This document shows, piece after piece, positions 44,863-54,846 of a stretch of DNA of 64,000 nt (its first letter is position 1; each line of letters opens with the position of its first letter). The stretch is from Fen-1359 sp963710355 (GTDB lineage: Bacteria > Planctomycetota > Phycisphaerae > Sedimentisphaerales > Anaerobacaceae). The stretch spans positions 62,001 to 126,000 of the forward strand of contig CAVPZU010000002.1 of assembly GCA_963710355.1 (NCBI GenBank), given 5' to 3'. Below the pieces are notes generated by a model that had not been told where the DNA came from, ran no database searches, and was given only the letters and a program-made list of their open reading frames with translations. A program made the translations under genes and the position numbers.

Positions 44863-47800
44863 TTATCTTGTAAGCTGGAAATTTTCCTCGCCGACAAGCT
44901 GCTTCATTTTCCTGCAGAAATCTACATCCGGATTAACGCTAAAAGTCTGGTCCGCCCTCGCTTGCACCATCCCCCTGTCGGTGCGAACTGAAATATACAC
45001 AGGACTGTTGCCGCGGTGGCGCTGACAGATAATCTTTATCTGCTCAATTTTTTCTTTCGTAACCTCCTCCGAATCCATCTCAATCCGCACCCTCGCCGCC
45101 AACTTTTCTTTTACCTGGTCTAATCTTATCAGCTCCGTTGCAAAGATATTCGGTATTTCTCTGCGATGGTCAACCTTGCCCTTTACAAATACCACCGTAT
45201 CTTCAACTACCAAATCTCCAAATTTAACCAGAACATCCGGAAACAGCACCACCTCGGCCTTTCCCTGCAAATCCTCGAGAACAAAAACGGCCATTTTCGA
45301 GCCTGCATTTTTCCCCTTCTTCGTAATCATTGTCCTGCTCTTGGTAATAATGCCGCCTATAACAACCTGCTGGCCGTCCCTCGCATCGGCCAGTTCTGAT
45401 GTATTCAACGTCGAATATGCGCTTATGGTTTCCGCACAGTGACTCAACGGATTACTGGTTACAAAAAAGCCCAAGACCTCCTTCTCAAAGGCAAGCATCT
45501 GCTGTTCAGGCCAGGGCAGCACCTGCGGCAGACTGTGCCGGTCAGCCTGAATAATCACTTATCCCAGCTGCCTGAGCAAAAAATGTCATTTGCCCCTTGT
45601 GTCTGTCCTCCTGAACCGAAGAGCCGACCTCCATCGCCTTTTCCAGGGCCGCCATCATTTGTGCGCGGTTGCCGCCGAGCCTGTCAAACGCACCTGCCTT
45701 TATCAGCGACTCACACACCTGTTTATTTGCCGCCCGCGAATCCACATTCTCGCAAAAATGAAACAGGCTCTGAAATCTGCCAACCTTTTCTCTGGCCTCG
45801 ATTATCTGCTCAACCGCCTTCTCCCCCACTCCCTTCATTGCCGCCAGACCAAACCTTATTACCGCCTTCTTATCTCCGGCGTGTCCCCTGTAAAGAGGCG
45901 TAAAATCCACACCGCTTTCATTAATATCCGGTGCCAGAACCTCCATACCCATATTGCGGCACTCGGTTATATAGTCGACCACTTTGTCGGTATTACTCAT
46001 CTCGTAAGTAAGTAATGCCGCCATAAATTCTGCCGGCCAGTACGTCTTCATATACGCCGTCTGATACGCAATAAAAGCATACCGCGTCGAATGGCTCTTG
46101 TTGAAGCCGTAACCGGCAAACCGCTCGATAAGCTCAAAAATCTGTCCCGCCTGCGACTTCGACAATCCCTTCGCAACACAGCCCTCTATAAATTTCTCCT
46201 TCCCTCTGGCAATTATATCGCCTTGCTTTTTGCTTATTGCTTTTATCATCGTATATGCATCGCGCAGCGGTATATCTCCGAGGCTGTTGCTTATGCGCAT
46301 AACCTGTTCCTGATAAACCATAATGCCGTAAGTTTCGCCGAGTATCTCGTCCATAATCGGATGCGGCAGCTTCCATTTGGCACCGTGCTTGCGGTCGATA
46401 TAATCCTGTATCAGAATCATCGGCCCGGGCCTGTACAGCGCATTGGCGGCTATCAGGTCCTCTATCCGGTCGGGCTTCATCTTCATCAACATATCCTGCA
46501 TACCCGCGGATTCAAACTGAAAGATGCCTTTGGTCTGCCCGGCTGCGAAAAGCCCGAACACCTTCTTGTCGGCAATATCTATCTTTTCAAGGTCTATCTT
46601 TACCCCTTCATTTTTTTCAACAAGCTGCCTTGCACGCTCGAGGACGCTCAAGGTCTTCAGGCCCAGAAAATCCATCTTCAACAGACCCACCTTTTCGACC
46701 ATCGGCCCTTCATACTGCGTGATTATATCATCCGAATCCGATGCCTTGTAAAGCGGTATAAAATTGGTCAAAGGCTCATCCGCTATCACCACGCCCGCTG
46801 CGTGAACCGATGCGTGACGGGCAAGACCCTCTAATCTCCTGCAAATCTCTATCACCTCTCTGGTTTTCGGGTCGTTCTGGTAAGCCTTCTTCAGTTCCGG
46901 CTCCGATTCGAGTGCGTCATCAATCGTCACCCCGAGCGACTCCGGCACGAGCTTTGCAAGCCTGTCCGCCTCCGAAAGAGGTATCCCCTTTACCCGGCAG
47001 ATGTCCCGTATAACCGCACGCGCCTTCATTGTCCCGAAGGTGATTATCTGTGCGACGTGGCCGTATTTTTGCCGGACATAATCTATCACCTTTGGCCTGT
47101 TCACCTGACAAATATCGATGTCAATATCCGGCATCTCATCTCGCTGCGGGTCCATAAACCGCTCAAACAGCAGGTCATACCTTATCGGGTCGATGTCGCA
47201 AAGGCCAAGACAATACCCGACAATCGTCCCCACGCCGCTGCCGCGGCGCCGACCGGAATATTATTCTGATGCGCAAAATTACAAAAGTCCCAGACAATCA
47301 GAAAATAGCTGGCAAAACCCTTCGATTTTATTACATCAAGCTCCCGCTCCACCCTGCTTTTGACCTCATCATTCAGTCCGCCGTAAAGTTTCTCCGCCCT
47401 TTGGTAACAAAGATGCGTCAGAAAATCCTCAGGGGTCGAACCATCAGGCGTCTTAAAACGCGGTGCGTGCCGGCTCTTCAGGTCAAGCTCGACATTGCAG
47501 CGTTCGGCAATCGACAATGTATTGTCGCAGGCTTCCCCGGCATCCGCAAAATCTGCCCTCATCTGCTCCGGACTTTTCAGATACACATCAGGCGGATAAA
47601 TCATACGGCCGGGGTCGTCGGCGTTTTTACCCGTGCTTATGCAGCAAAGGCAATTATGCGCCTCAAAATCATCCGCACCCAAAAAATGCACATCATTGGT
47701 CGCCACAAGCCCCAGCCCCATCTTCCGGGCAAAATCCTTCAGTGCCTGATACAGGTTCGGGTCATCGCCTTGATGCCTTTGAATTTCGATAAAGAATCTG

Positions 47801-48315
47801 TCGGGACCAAAAATTTTAAGAAGGCTTTCAGAGGCGACCTGCGCCGCCTTCTGGTCACCTGCGGCCAGAAGGCCCGGGATTTCGCCCTTGATACAAGCCG
47901 AGGTTGCTATCAATCCCTCATTCAGCTCGGCAAGGATTTCCTTATCAATCCGGGGCCTGTAATAAAAACCCTCGGTGTAGCCTGCACTTGCAAGTTTAAT
48001 CAGGTTCTGGTAGCCGGTATTATTTTCCGCCAGCAGAATTAGGTGATATGCCGCATCGCTGATACTGGTCTTTTGCCTGTTGAACCTGCTGGCTGGTGCA
48101 ATATACGCCTCCATTCCGATAATCGGCTTAATGCCTGCTGCCTTTGCCTTGATAAAAAATTCCACTGCGCCAAACATATTGCCGTGGTCGGTGACAGCCA
48201 CAGAATCCATACCGTATTGTTTGCACCGCTCAAGCAGCCGCTCATAAGTAATCGCCCCATCCAAAAGCGAATACTGGCTGTGAAGATGAAGATGTGTAAA
48301 ACCCTTATCACCCAT
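44863..48315 (-). CDS. dnaE: DNA polymerase III alpha subunit (two frameshifts)
   Basis: Restored length ~1150 residues, as usual. The first part (to ~47240) is the PHP domain (THLHLHSQYSLLDGA) and palm start. The second (47233-45542) has the palm Asp motif PDIDIDICQ, HASVHAAGVVI, SADRLAKLVP-like EADRLAKLVPES and the finger ITYGTMKA-like ITFGTMKARAVIRD. The third (45558-44863) has the OB domain (VVIGGIITKSRTMITKKG). The first break falls in the GC-rich codons of the conserved GPGRGS loop, and about two residues are lost. The second is near 45555. As the only replicative polymerase in view it should be intact, so errors are likely. Start at 48315 or 48339. Confidence 0.9.
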
Positions 48316-48417
48316 AAATCTATAATTCCTAAAAACCATTCCTGCTGTATGGCTGTATGATATTTGCAGATTTGTCTTATGTCAAGGAAACCAGATAAGA
48401 CAATTCAGAATTACGAA

Positions 48418-48460
48418 TGCTCTGTAGAAACCCTGTCATCGCGAGCGCAGCAAAGAATCT
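48418..48460. repeat. partial copy of the MITE terminal repeat
   Basis: TGCTCTGTAGAAA (48418-48430) matches the left end of the element at 42268, and is followed by CTGTCATCGCGAGCGCAGC, a different REP-like motif that begins with the same CTGTCAT. No matching right end is seen. Confidence 0.5.
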
Positions 48461-48481
48461 CTCTTTTCCCAAACCACTATC

Positions 48482-48640
48482 TTACGAACCTTGACTTTCA
48501 TGATAAAACTTTCTATGGGCAGATAATTTGGCTTTTTCCAGCGAATAACCCTTCTTTCGCATTAACCAGTTTACATATGTAACCTTACGCACGCCCAAAG
48601 GCTGAGTCTCATCCTTAAAACTCACATATTTCCTTACCAT
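48482..48640 (-). CDS. small basic protein, 52 residues
   Basis: An ATG-to-TAA frame in the gap upstream of dnaE and downstream of the propeller gene: MVRKYVSFKDETQPLG, then VTYVNWLMRKKGYSLEKAKL and SAHRKF near the end. CGAGG lies just before the ATG. The segment 'W-x-GYSL-KAK--AH-KF' reads like a conserved helix-rich motif; I think I have seen similar short tails in planctomycete proteins but cannot name a family. Rich in Lys/Arg, so nucleic-acid binding is possible. It may also be a fragment. Confidence 0.45.
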   Translation of the reverse strand: MVRKYVSFKDETQPLGVRKVTYVNWLMRKKGYSLEKAKLSAHRKFYHESQGS

Positions 48641-48690
48641 CCTCGACTCTTTTCTATCTGCTCAATTCGCGCCGACCAATCCTTAAGAAT

Positions 48691-49881
48691 CTATTGACTT
48701 CTTTTCAACCAATCGGAGGCTAAAATCGCTAAATCTTTAAAATCAACGATGTTGTCTTTATTTATATCCCCTTGAAGTGGCTGTGTTGGAGGTGTTGTCC
48801 CCGGCTGAGCAAGAAAAATTTGAAAATCATAATTTGCGTCATATGCCACCCATATAACGTTCGATCCAGAAATCGATGACCCTGTGACTCCTGTTATAGC
48901 CAAGTCGGCCAATTTAGTTACACTATTACCGTCCCAAAAGTAGATTAGAGTGATAATGTTATATTGTTCTGGTCGCTCTTCCCACACTACGTTTGTTCCA
49001 GAGATTGAGAGCCTGCCTTTACCTTTTTGGTTATGAGTAAGTTGGGTAACCGTACTTCCGTTCCAGAACATAATTTGTAGGTTGCCATTAATATCTTTTT
49101 CGCTCCAGACTATATTCGACCCGGATATTTGAGTAGGTTCCCAATACTCTTCCTGAGGCGGCCAAGACTCATCATTTTTGGTAGAAATTTGTTTAACTAT
49201 GCCTCCATCCCAGAACATAATTAGAGCGCCGTCGACAATTATTTGTTCATGCCACATTATATTTGTCCCGGAAATTTGAGGGTCATAACAATTATGATTT
49301 CCACTTGAAATCTGCCTTACTGTAATGCCGTCCCAGAACATTACTTGGTTTTTTTCGCCAATATATTCCCCCCACACCACATTTGTCCCTGAGACGTGAG
49401 GGTAAAAACACTGATTATTTTCACTTGAAATCTGCCTTACTGTAATGCCATCCCAGAACATTACTTGGTTTTTTTCACCAATATGTTCCACCCATACCAC
49501 ATTTGTCCCTGAGATTTGAGGGTAATAACAATCATTATCTCCGCTTGAAATCTGTGTGGGTACGGTTCCGTTCCAGAACATGATTTGCGATTTGTGGCTA
49601 ATAATTTCGCTCCAGACTATATTTACCCCAGAGATTTGAGGGTTACAACAATAATCTCCGCTTGAAATCTGTGTAGGTGCGATTCCGTCCCAGAACATGA
49701 TTTGATTGTTCTGCACCCAAACAACATTAGTTCCTGATATCTGATGCAAATCCAGTTCCATGTAGGTGCCATTTGTAATCTGATTAACTGTCCATCCGTC
49801 CGCAACGGCTGCAAACCCCATGCTATTTAGACTTAACATTGACCCCAGGAAACCCAAAACAACCAACTTGGATTTAAACAC
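48691..49881 (-). CDS. secreted beta-propeller protein with dockerin-like C-terminus
   Basis: 396 residues from a GTG at 49881 (GAGGAG eight bases upstream); the TTG at 49899 lacks an SD. The signal peptide is FKSKLVVLGFLGSMLSLNS. About eight repeats of ~45 residues follow, each 'QISGTNVVWxExxxxxxQIMFWDGxxxxQISSGD', a TolB/WD-like propeller blade pattern. The C-terminus GDINKDNIVDFKDLAILAS is a half-dockerin calcium loop typical of Phycisphaerae secreted proteins. Target unknown; may anchor to a surface scaffold. Confidence 0.8.
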   Translation of the reverse strand: MFKSKLVVLGFLGSMLSLNSMGFAAVADGWTVNQITNGTYMELDLHQISGTNVVWVQNNQIMFWDGIAPTQISSGDYCCNPQISGVNIVWSEIISHKSQIMFWNGTVPTQISSGDNDCYYPQISGTNVVWVEHIGEKNQVMFWDGITVRQISSENNQCFYPHVSGTNVVWGEYIGEKNQVMFWDGITVRQISSGNHNCYDPQISGTNIMWHEQIIVDGALIMFWDGGIVKQISTKNDESWPPQEEYWEPTQISGSNIVWSEKDINGNLQIMFWNGSTVTQLTHNQKGKGRLSISGTNVVWEERPEQYNIITLIYFWDGNSVTKLADLAITGVTGSSISGSNVIWVAYDANYDFQIFLAQPGTTPPTQPLQGDINKDNIVDFKDLAILASDWLKRSQ

Positions 49882-49924
49882 GTTTTTCTCTCCTCTCAAA
49901 AAATTTTAACCGACATTTCCCATA

Positions 49925-49947
49925 TTAATCCGCCTCTGGCGGATTAA
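49925..49947. repeat. perfect palindrome (REP-like)
   Basis: TTAATCCGCC-tct-GGCGGATTAA, a 10-base stem with a 3-base loop, 43 bases upstream of the propeller gene start. There is no T-run beside it on either strand, so it is not a simple terminator. A related GC-rich palindrome occurs within the thiC riboswitch and another CGCCTGCGGCGG near 56975. Confidence 0.55.
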
Positions 49948-50089
49948 ACGCTTAGCTACGCAACCAAGCCTTTTAATTCCACGATTATATCAAAATTTTC
50001 CTCGAATTACAACCATCTGGCCAAAAGTGAATCAAATCCATTCGCCGGTTCGACTCGCTCATATAAAAAAACGCAGTATGTATATTTGG

Positions 50090-50956
50090 CTATTCCTTTG
50101 TATCTCTTCTTAACGGCAGGATACCTGCCATTTCGTTGATGACATTAACAAGCTCGGTGCCGGAAGGAACAACAATCTTCGCATTTTGCATCAGAGACTT
50201 CTCGACTGCTTCGAGTTTTCTAAGTATCTGTGCATTGCCCACAAAATATTTATTTGCCGCCTCGTTAACTAATCTGATGGCCTCAGCTTCACCCTCGGCT
50301 GCCAGAATCTTTGCCTGCCTTATTCCTTCAGCCTTTTTAATCTCGGCTCGTTTGGTTCCGTCGGCTCCGCGTTCTATCGCATCGGCAAAATCCAATGATG
50401 CTATCTTCTCATTTTCAGCTTTCACCACCTTATTCATCGTCTCCTGAACATCCTTTGGCGGGTCGATTTCCTTCAGCTCTGTCCTGACAATTTCCATGCC
50501 CCAATTCCTCGTTTCTTTAGACAGAGTGGTAAGCAGCTCCCCGTTTATCTTGTCCCTTTCACTATTCGCTGATTTTAATGTAAGGGTGCCTATGATATTT
50601 CTCAAAGTTGTTCTGGCGAGGTTCACAATCTGCCACTTATAGTTGTTCACATTATATTGAGAGCTTTTGACGCTCTCCTCATCAGCTTTAACCTTAAAGT
50701 AGACCTGCGCATCGACCTTGGCATTCAGATTATCGTTGGTAATTATCTCCTGAGGCTCGGCATCTACCATTTGCTCGGTAATATTTATCTGAATCATTCT
50801 GTCTATTATGGGAATAATCCAGTGAAATCCAGGCCCGGAAAATTTTCTGTATTTGCCGAATCTTTCAATCAGTCCTCTGTGCGTAGGCCGTATAATCCGA
50901 ATGCCGGAAAAGAAGATTACTACCACAACCGCAATTAATACATAATACCCTTCCAT
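50090..50956 (-). CDS. SPFH/stomatin-like membrane protein
   Basis: 288 residues. One N-terminal helix (YYVLIAVVVVIFFSGI), then the SPFH (band 7) domain with RGLIERFGKYRKFSGPGFHWIIP, and a charged alpha-helical tail (KRAEIKKAEGIRQAKILAAEGEAEA) typical of slipin/QmcA proteins that oligomerise in the membrane. Often paired with NfeD, which is absent here. GGAG precedes the ATG. Confidence 0.9.
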   Translation of the reverse strand: MEGYYVLIAVVVVIFFSGIRIIRPTHRGLIERFGKYRKFSGPGFHWIIPIIDRMIQINITEQMVDAEPQEIITNDNLNAKVDAQVYFKVKADEESVKSSQYNVNNYKWQIVNLARTTLRNIIGTLTLKSANSERDKINGELLTTLSKETRNWGMEIVRTELKEIDPPKDVQETMNKVVKAENEKIASLDFADAIERGADGTKRAEIKKAEGIRQAKILAAEGEAEAIRLVNEAANKYFVGNAQILRKLEAVEKSLMQNAKIVVPSGTELVNVINEMAGILPLRRDTKE

Positions 50957-51137
50957 TTTTCTTTCTCCTTTTTAATTTTAAATAATATTTCCCATTTAAT
51001 ATCATAAGAAACGCCCGATTTTAAGAAAAAAACTCCGCCAAAAGCTTTTTACAAACCTTATACTGCCAAAGTTCATTTTTTTGCACGAGTAAATCCGGGA
51101 TTATATTTGTTTTGCCATTTACTATACAAATAAGGGC

Positions 51138-51168
51138 TTGCAAAAGATAGTCTTTTTGCTATTATAAT
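51138..51168 (+). promoter_or_regulatory. promoter of the thiFSGH operon
   Basis: A perfect TATAAT at 51163-51168 with TTGCAA at 51138-51143 (19-base spacing). It lies 20 bases before the TPP riboswitch begins, the expected position. The spacing is longer than ideal. Confidence 0.5.
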
Positions 51169-51189
51169 ACTCAATTGAAAAATCGAATA

Positions 51190-51316
51190 AGCCAGGGGAG
51201 CTAATCCCGATGAATCGGGAAAGGCTGAGATTGCCCCCCGCGGTTTGTTTGTGCAAACAAGCAGCGGGGGCAGACCCTACGAACCTGAATCGGGATAATA
51301 CCTGCGAAGGAAGGCT
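51190..51316 (+). promoter_or_regulatory. TPP riboswitch (thiFSGH)
   Basis: P1 is AGCC (51190) pairing with GGCT (51316). In between are GGGGAGC, GGCTGAGA, ACCC, GAACCTGA, GGGATAATACC and GCGAAGGAA in THI-element order. Two long arms are seen: ATCCCGAT/ATCGGGA after GGGGAGC, and GCCCCC..GGGGGC closed by a TTTGT/GCAAA hairpin. Confidence 0.92.
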
Positions 51317-51318
51317 AA

Positions 51319-51356
51319 AAGGCGGCACTTGCTTTGCAGCGGTGCCTTTTTTATTT
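51319..51356 (+). terminator. intrinsic terminator behind the TPP riboswitch
   Basis: GGCAC..GTGCC stem with a ~14-base interior holding TTGC/GCAG, followed by TTTTTTATTTT. It ends just before the thiF start at 51365, so TPP-dependent premature termination is the likely control. Confidence 0.7.
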
Positions 51357-51364
51357 TGAGAACA

Positions 51365-51951
51365 ATGGCAGAAAAATTAGAAAAACTAAAAAAGGCAACT
51401 GTCGGCATCGCCGGTCTCGGCGGACTGGGTTCTACCCTCGCCGTCGCCCTGACCAGAGCCGGCATAGGCAGACTCATTATCGCCGACTTCGATAAAATCG
51501 AGCCGAGCAACCTCAACCGCCAGCATTACTTCATCGAACAGGTCGGCCAATATAAGGTCGATGCCTTAACCGAAAACCTGCAAAGGATAAATCCGGATGT
51601 GAAAGTTGATGGACATATTATTAAACTAACCGAAGAGAACATCCCGCAGATTTTCGTGGCGCAGATGCAATCGCTGAATGCTTCGACAAGGCCGACCAGA
51701 AACAAATGCTCGTCCAGACGGTATTAACAAAAATGGAAAAGGCCGTTATAGTTTCCGCAAGCGGCCTGGCAGGTTACGGCAAAAGCAACCAGATTCAGAC
51801 GCGCAGGGTTTCAGGCCGGCTGATTCTTGTCGGCGACAACGAAAGCGGCACCGATACCGGGCTTCCACTGACCGCTCCGCGTGTCTGGCTCGCCGCAAGT
51901 CACCAGGCAAATGCGATAATAGAAATCCTGATTGACGAAATTATAAAATGA
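51365..51951 (+). CDS. thiF: ThiS adenylyltransferase (one frameshift)
   Basis: ~196 residues restored. The nucleotide-binding GIAGLGGLGSTLA and the FDKIEPSNLNRQHYF motif of the ThiF/MoeB/HesA fold are in the first frame. Near 51660 one base is missing (GTGGCGCAG); the next frame gives ADAIAECFDKADQKQMLVQT, then SASGLAGYG and APRVWLAASHQANAII to 51951. Activates the C-terminal Gly of ThiS with ATP. The short form without zinc cysteines is common in anaerobes. Start at 51365 chosen because the longer frame overlaps the terminator. Confidence 0.85.
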
Positions 51952-51970
51952 TTGATACCGGTAAATAAAT

Positions 51971-52180
51971 ATGAACGTATTAAAAATCAATGGCATTGAA
52001 AAACAGTTTCCCGCAGGTCTGCCGGAAACTCTTGCTGAACTTCTGGCGCAACTAAATGCAAAGGCTGAAACGGTGGTTGCCGAGATTGACGGCCAAATCA
52101 TCGAACACCAAAAATTTGCACAAACGAAACTAAAGACCGGCCAAAATATCGAACTTGTGCGTTTCGTGCCGGGAGGTTAA
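51971..52180 (+). CDS. thiS: sulfur-carrier protein ThiS
   Basis: 69 residues with a ubiquitin-like fold: MNVLKINGIEKQFPAG, LAELLAQLNAKAETVVAEID and the required C-terminal Gly-Gly (RFVPGG). Carries the sulfur for the thiazole ring. Between thiF and thiG. Confidence 0.93.
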   Translation: MNVLKINGIEKQFPAGLPETLAELLAQLNAKAETVVAEIDGQIIEHQKFAQTKLKTGQNIELVRFVPGG

Positions 52181-52185
52181 ACAAC

Positions 52186-52216
52186 GGGTTAAGGGGTAAG
52201 GGGTAAGGGGTAAGGG
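52186..52216 (+). repeat. G-rich tandem repeat (GGGGTAA)3 before thiG
   Basis: GGGTTAA, then three copies of GGGGTAA (52193-52213), then GGG, in the 51-base gap between the thiS stop and the thiG start. Five G-tracts of three or four with 3-4 base loops on the mRNA sense strand satisfy a G-quadruplex pattern. Confidence 0.7.
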
Positions 52217-52231
52217 TAAAAAGTGAAGAGT

Positions 52232-53005
52232 ATGGATAAGTTAAGAATAGCAGATAAGGAATTTTCTTCCCGATTGTTCGTCGGCACCGGCAAATTTGCC
52301 TCGTCAAAAATAATGGCTGAAGCAATTGCCGCCAGCAGAGCAGAGATTGTCACCATTGCCCTTCGCAGAGTAGATATTGAAAACAAGAATGACGATATGC
52401 TCGCCGCAATCGACCGCAAAAAATACCTGCTGCTGCCCAACACCTCCGGCGCACGCGACGCGGATGAGGCCGTAAGATTATCGAGGCTTGCTCGTGCCGC
52501 TACCGGCATCAACTGGGTCAAATTGGAGGTGACTCCCGACCCATATTATCTTTTGCCGGATGCTGTCGAGACATTAAAGGCCGCCCAAATCCTCGTAAAA
52601 GAAGGCTTTGTTGTCCTGCCCTATATCAACGCTGACCCTATCCTCGCTAAAAGGCTCGAAGACGTCGGCGCTGCAACCGTTATGCCGCTTGCCAGCCCTA
52701 TCGGCTCGAATCAGGGCCTGAAAACCAGAGCAGCCCTCGAAATCATCATCGAGCAGGCCAATGTCCCCGTGGTCGTAGATGCAGGTCTGGGCCTGCCTTC
52801 GCACGCCGCCGATTGCTTAGAAATGGGAGCAGATGCAGTGCTGGTTAATACCGCAATCGCAACCGCCGACAACCCCGTCTCAATGGCAACAGCCTTTAAG
52901 CTGGCAGTCGAGGCTGGCAGATTAGCATACAATTGCGGCCCAGCCTCCGCCGGCAAAAAGGCAAATGCCTCAAGCCCGCTTACAGGCTTTTTAAGAGATA
53001 AATAA
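52232..53005 (+). CDS. thiG: thiazole synthase
   Basis: 257 residues from the ATG at 52232 (an in-frame GTG lies at 52223). LFVGTGKF at the start, LPNTSGARDADEA, the Schiff-base Lys in VKLEVTPD, PYINADPILAKRLED and GAATVMPLASPIGS are all family signatures. Joins DXP, ThiS-thiocarboxylate and dehydroglycine to make the thiazole. Followed at once by thiH, whose product supplies dehydroglycine. Confidence 0.95.
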   Translation: MDKLRIADKEFSSRLFVGTGKFASSKIMAEAIAASRAEIVTIALRRVDIENKNDDMLAAIDRKKYLLLPNTSGARDADEAVRLSRLARAATGINWVKLEVTPDPYYLLPDAVETLKAAQILVKEGFVVLPYINADPILAKRLEDVGAATVMPLASPIGSNQGLKTRAALEIIIEQANVPVVVDAGLGLPSHAADCLEMGADAVLVNTAIATADNPVSMATAFKLAVEAGRLAYNCGPASAGKKANASSPLTGFLRDK

Positions 53006-53006
53006 A

Positions 53007-54173
53007 ATGTCAGAAACACAAACAAAATCCGGCCCCGGCATTAAGACAATCCTTGCCCAAAAAGGCCTCGATAGCAATGACGGCAAATGGCAAAAAGCGC
53101 TCTCGCAAATCACCAGCCGGGACGTTGAAAAGGCGCTATCAACTCAACAGGCCCGATACAGCACCGAACGAATCCTTGCCCTCATAAGCCCCGCTGCCGA
53201 AAACTATCTCGAAAAAATGGCACAAATCGCACACAATCTCACTATTCAGCGGTTCGGAAAAACAATCCGTTTGTATGCCCCGCTGTATCTGTCAAATTTT
53301 TGCGAGAATAGCTGCCTTTATTGCGGCTTTAACAAAAACAACCCGACCGAAAGAAGAAGACTGACCATCGAACAGGCCGTCGCAGAAGCCGATATAATTG
53401 CTTCCGAAGGCTTCACAGACATCCTGCTGGTAAGTTCCGAAGACAGAGAATTCATTACCGTCGATTACCTCTGCGCCCTGGCGAAAAGGCTGCGGGAGAA
53501 ATTCAGCTCAATCTCTATCGAAATTTACCCGCTTGCGCTCGGCGAATACCGACAGCTTTTCAATTCGGGCATCGAGGCTGTCACCCTGTATCAGGAAACA
53601 TACAATCGAAAAATTTACGCTCACTTTCACCCCGCAGGCCCAAAATCCGATTACGACTACCGGCTCGACACCCCGGACCGCTTCGCACGAGCAGGAATGC
53701 GACAGGTTGGCATCGGCGCCCTGCTGGGCCTCTACGATTTCCGGCTCGAAACCATCGCACTCGCTGAACACGCCAATTATCTGATGAAGCGATATTGGCA
53801 ATCCCAAATATCCTTTTCATTCCCGCGTCTTCGCCCCGCTCAAAATGTTAACGCCGTTCAGTTCCGGCACCTGCTCGGCGATAAGAACCTCGTCCAGATG
53901 ATAACCGCCCTGCGTATTTGCTTTCCTGATGCAGGCCTGGTGCTTTCGACCCGCGAACGGGCCCAAATAAGGGACAACCTTCTACAACTCGGCATAACAA
54001 AAATCAGTGCAGGCAGCAAAACCAGTCCGGGCGGCTATTCGAGCCACTGTGAAAGCCTCCGCCAGTTTGAAATTGACGACAAAAGAACCCCCGCACAAAT
54101 CGCCCAAATGCTGAATGAAAACGGCTTGCAGCCGGTCTGGAAAGACTGGGACAGAGGTTTTTTAAGTGATTAA
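53007..54173 (+). CDS. thiH: 2-iminoacetate synthase (radical SAM)
   Basis: 388 residues. Radical SAM cluster C-x3-C-x2-C in NFCENSCLYCGF; C-terminal ISAGSKTSPGGYSS is typical. Cleaves tyrosine to give dehydroglycine and p-cresol; oxygen-sensitive, which fits an anaerobic life style. One base after the thiG stop. Confidence 0.94.
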   Translation: MSETQTKSGPGIKTILAQKGLDSNDGKWQKALSQITSRDVEKALSTQQARYSTERILALISPAAENYLEKMAQIAHNLTIQRFGKTIRLYAPLYLSNFCENSCLYCGFNKNNPTERRRLTIEQAVAEADIIASEGFTDILLVSSEDREFITVDYLCALAKRLREKFSSISIEIYPLALGEYRQLFNSGIEAVTLYQETYNRKIYAHFHPAGPKSDYDYRLDTPDRFARAGMRQVGIGALLGLYDFRLETIALAEHANYLMKRYWQSQISFSFPRLRPAQNVNAVQFRHLLGDKNLVQMITALRICFPDAGLVLSTRERAQIRDNLLQLGITKISAGSKTSPGGYSSHCESLRQFEIDDKRTPAQIAQMLNENGLQPVWKDWDRGFLSD

Positions 54174-54184
54174 GGACAAACAGA

Positions 54185-54844
54185 CTACAGTAATGGCGCT
54201 TTTTTACTTGTAAGTTCCTGCCAACTGCTTCGCCGAGTGGCCGTCACACCTGAAACAACCGTCGCAACAAGCATAACCGCATAAACAAACACAACAAACC
54301 ACTGCCAGATTGCCGCCTTAAAATAGGCCGATACTACCAACACCGTCCCAATCGCAAACGACTGCAGAAACATCTTGACCTTGCCGCCGATGGTTGCGGC
54401 AAAATTTATACCGCGCGCCTCCGCAATATGCCGCAGAACTGTCACATACACCTCACGCAAAACCAAAACAGCAGCAACAAGCCAGTGAATAACCGCCAAT
54501 CTACCTGGCGACAGTCCGAGAAGTTTCGGCTGGCCGATAATCGCAAAACAAATAAACGCTCCGCAGACAAGGAGCTTGTCAAAAAGCGGGTCAGCCAACC
54601 TGCCAAACCTGCTGGTGACATTTAGCCAGCGTGCAATGGGTCCATCGACAATATCTGTTAGGCCAGCGAGCAAAAAGACTATAAAGGCCATATCGAGAAA
54701 TCTGGTTTGGTGTTCCTTAACGGTCGGCCAATAGAGAATCATCGCCAGAAAAACTACGGTCAGCACACCCCTGCCGATTGTCAGTATGTTTGGAATCAAC
54801 CTTCGCATACGGAACAGTTTAATTCGCCCGCCGAAATTCTTCAA
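54185..54844 (-). CDS. pgsA: CDP-diacylglycerol-glycerol-3-phosphate 3-phosphatidyltransferase
   Basis: 219 residues with several helices and the CDP-alcohol phosphotransferase motif D-G-x2-A-R-x8-G-x3-D-x3-D (DGPIARWLNVTSRFGRLADP then LFDK). Makes phosphatidylglycerol phosphate. A TTG at 54844 lies just behind the rimO stop; an ATG at 54808 (MRRLIPNILTIGR) is an equally good N-terminus for the family and may be the true start. Confidence 0.85.
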   Translation of the reverse strand: MKNFGGRIKLFRMRRLIPNILTIGRGVLTVVFLAMILYWPTVKEHQTRFLDMAFIVFLLAGLTDIVDGPIARWLNVTSRFGRLADPLFDKLLVCGAFICFAIIGQPKLLGLSPGRLAVIHWLVAAVLVLREVYVTVLRHIAEARGINFAATIGGKVKMFLQSFAIGTVLVVSAYFKAAIWQWFVVFVYAVMLVATVVSGVTATRRSSWQELTSKKAPLL

Positions 54845-54846
54845 TA

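Noticed and set aside
45439..46834. Long plus-strand frames over dnaE (154 and 247 residues)
   Set aside because: Shadows of the dnaE frame; no SD, and composition matches reverse-strand GC skew of a coding gene.
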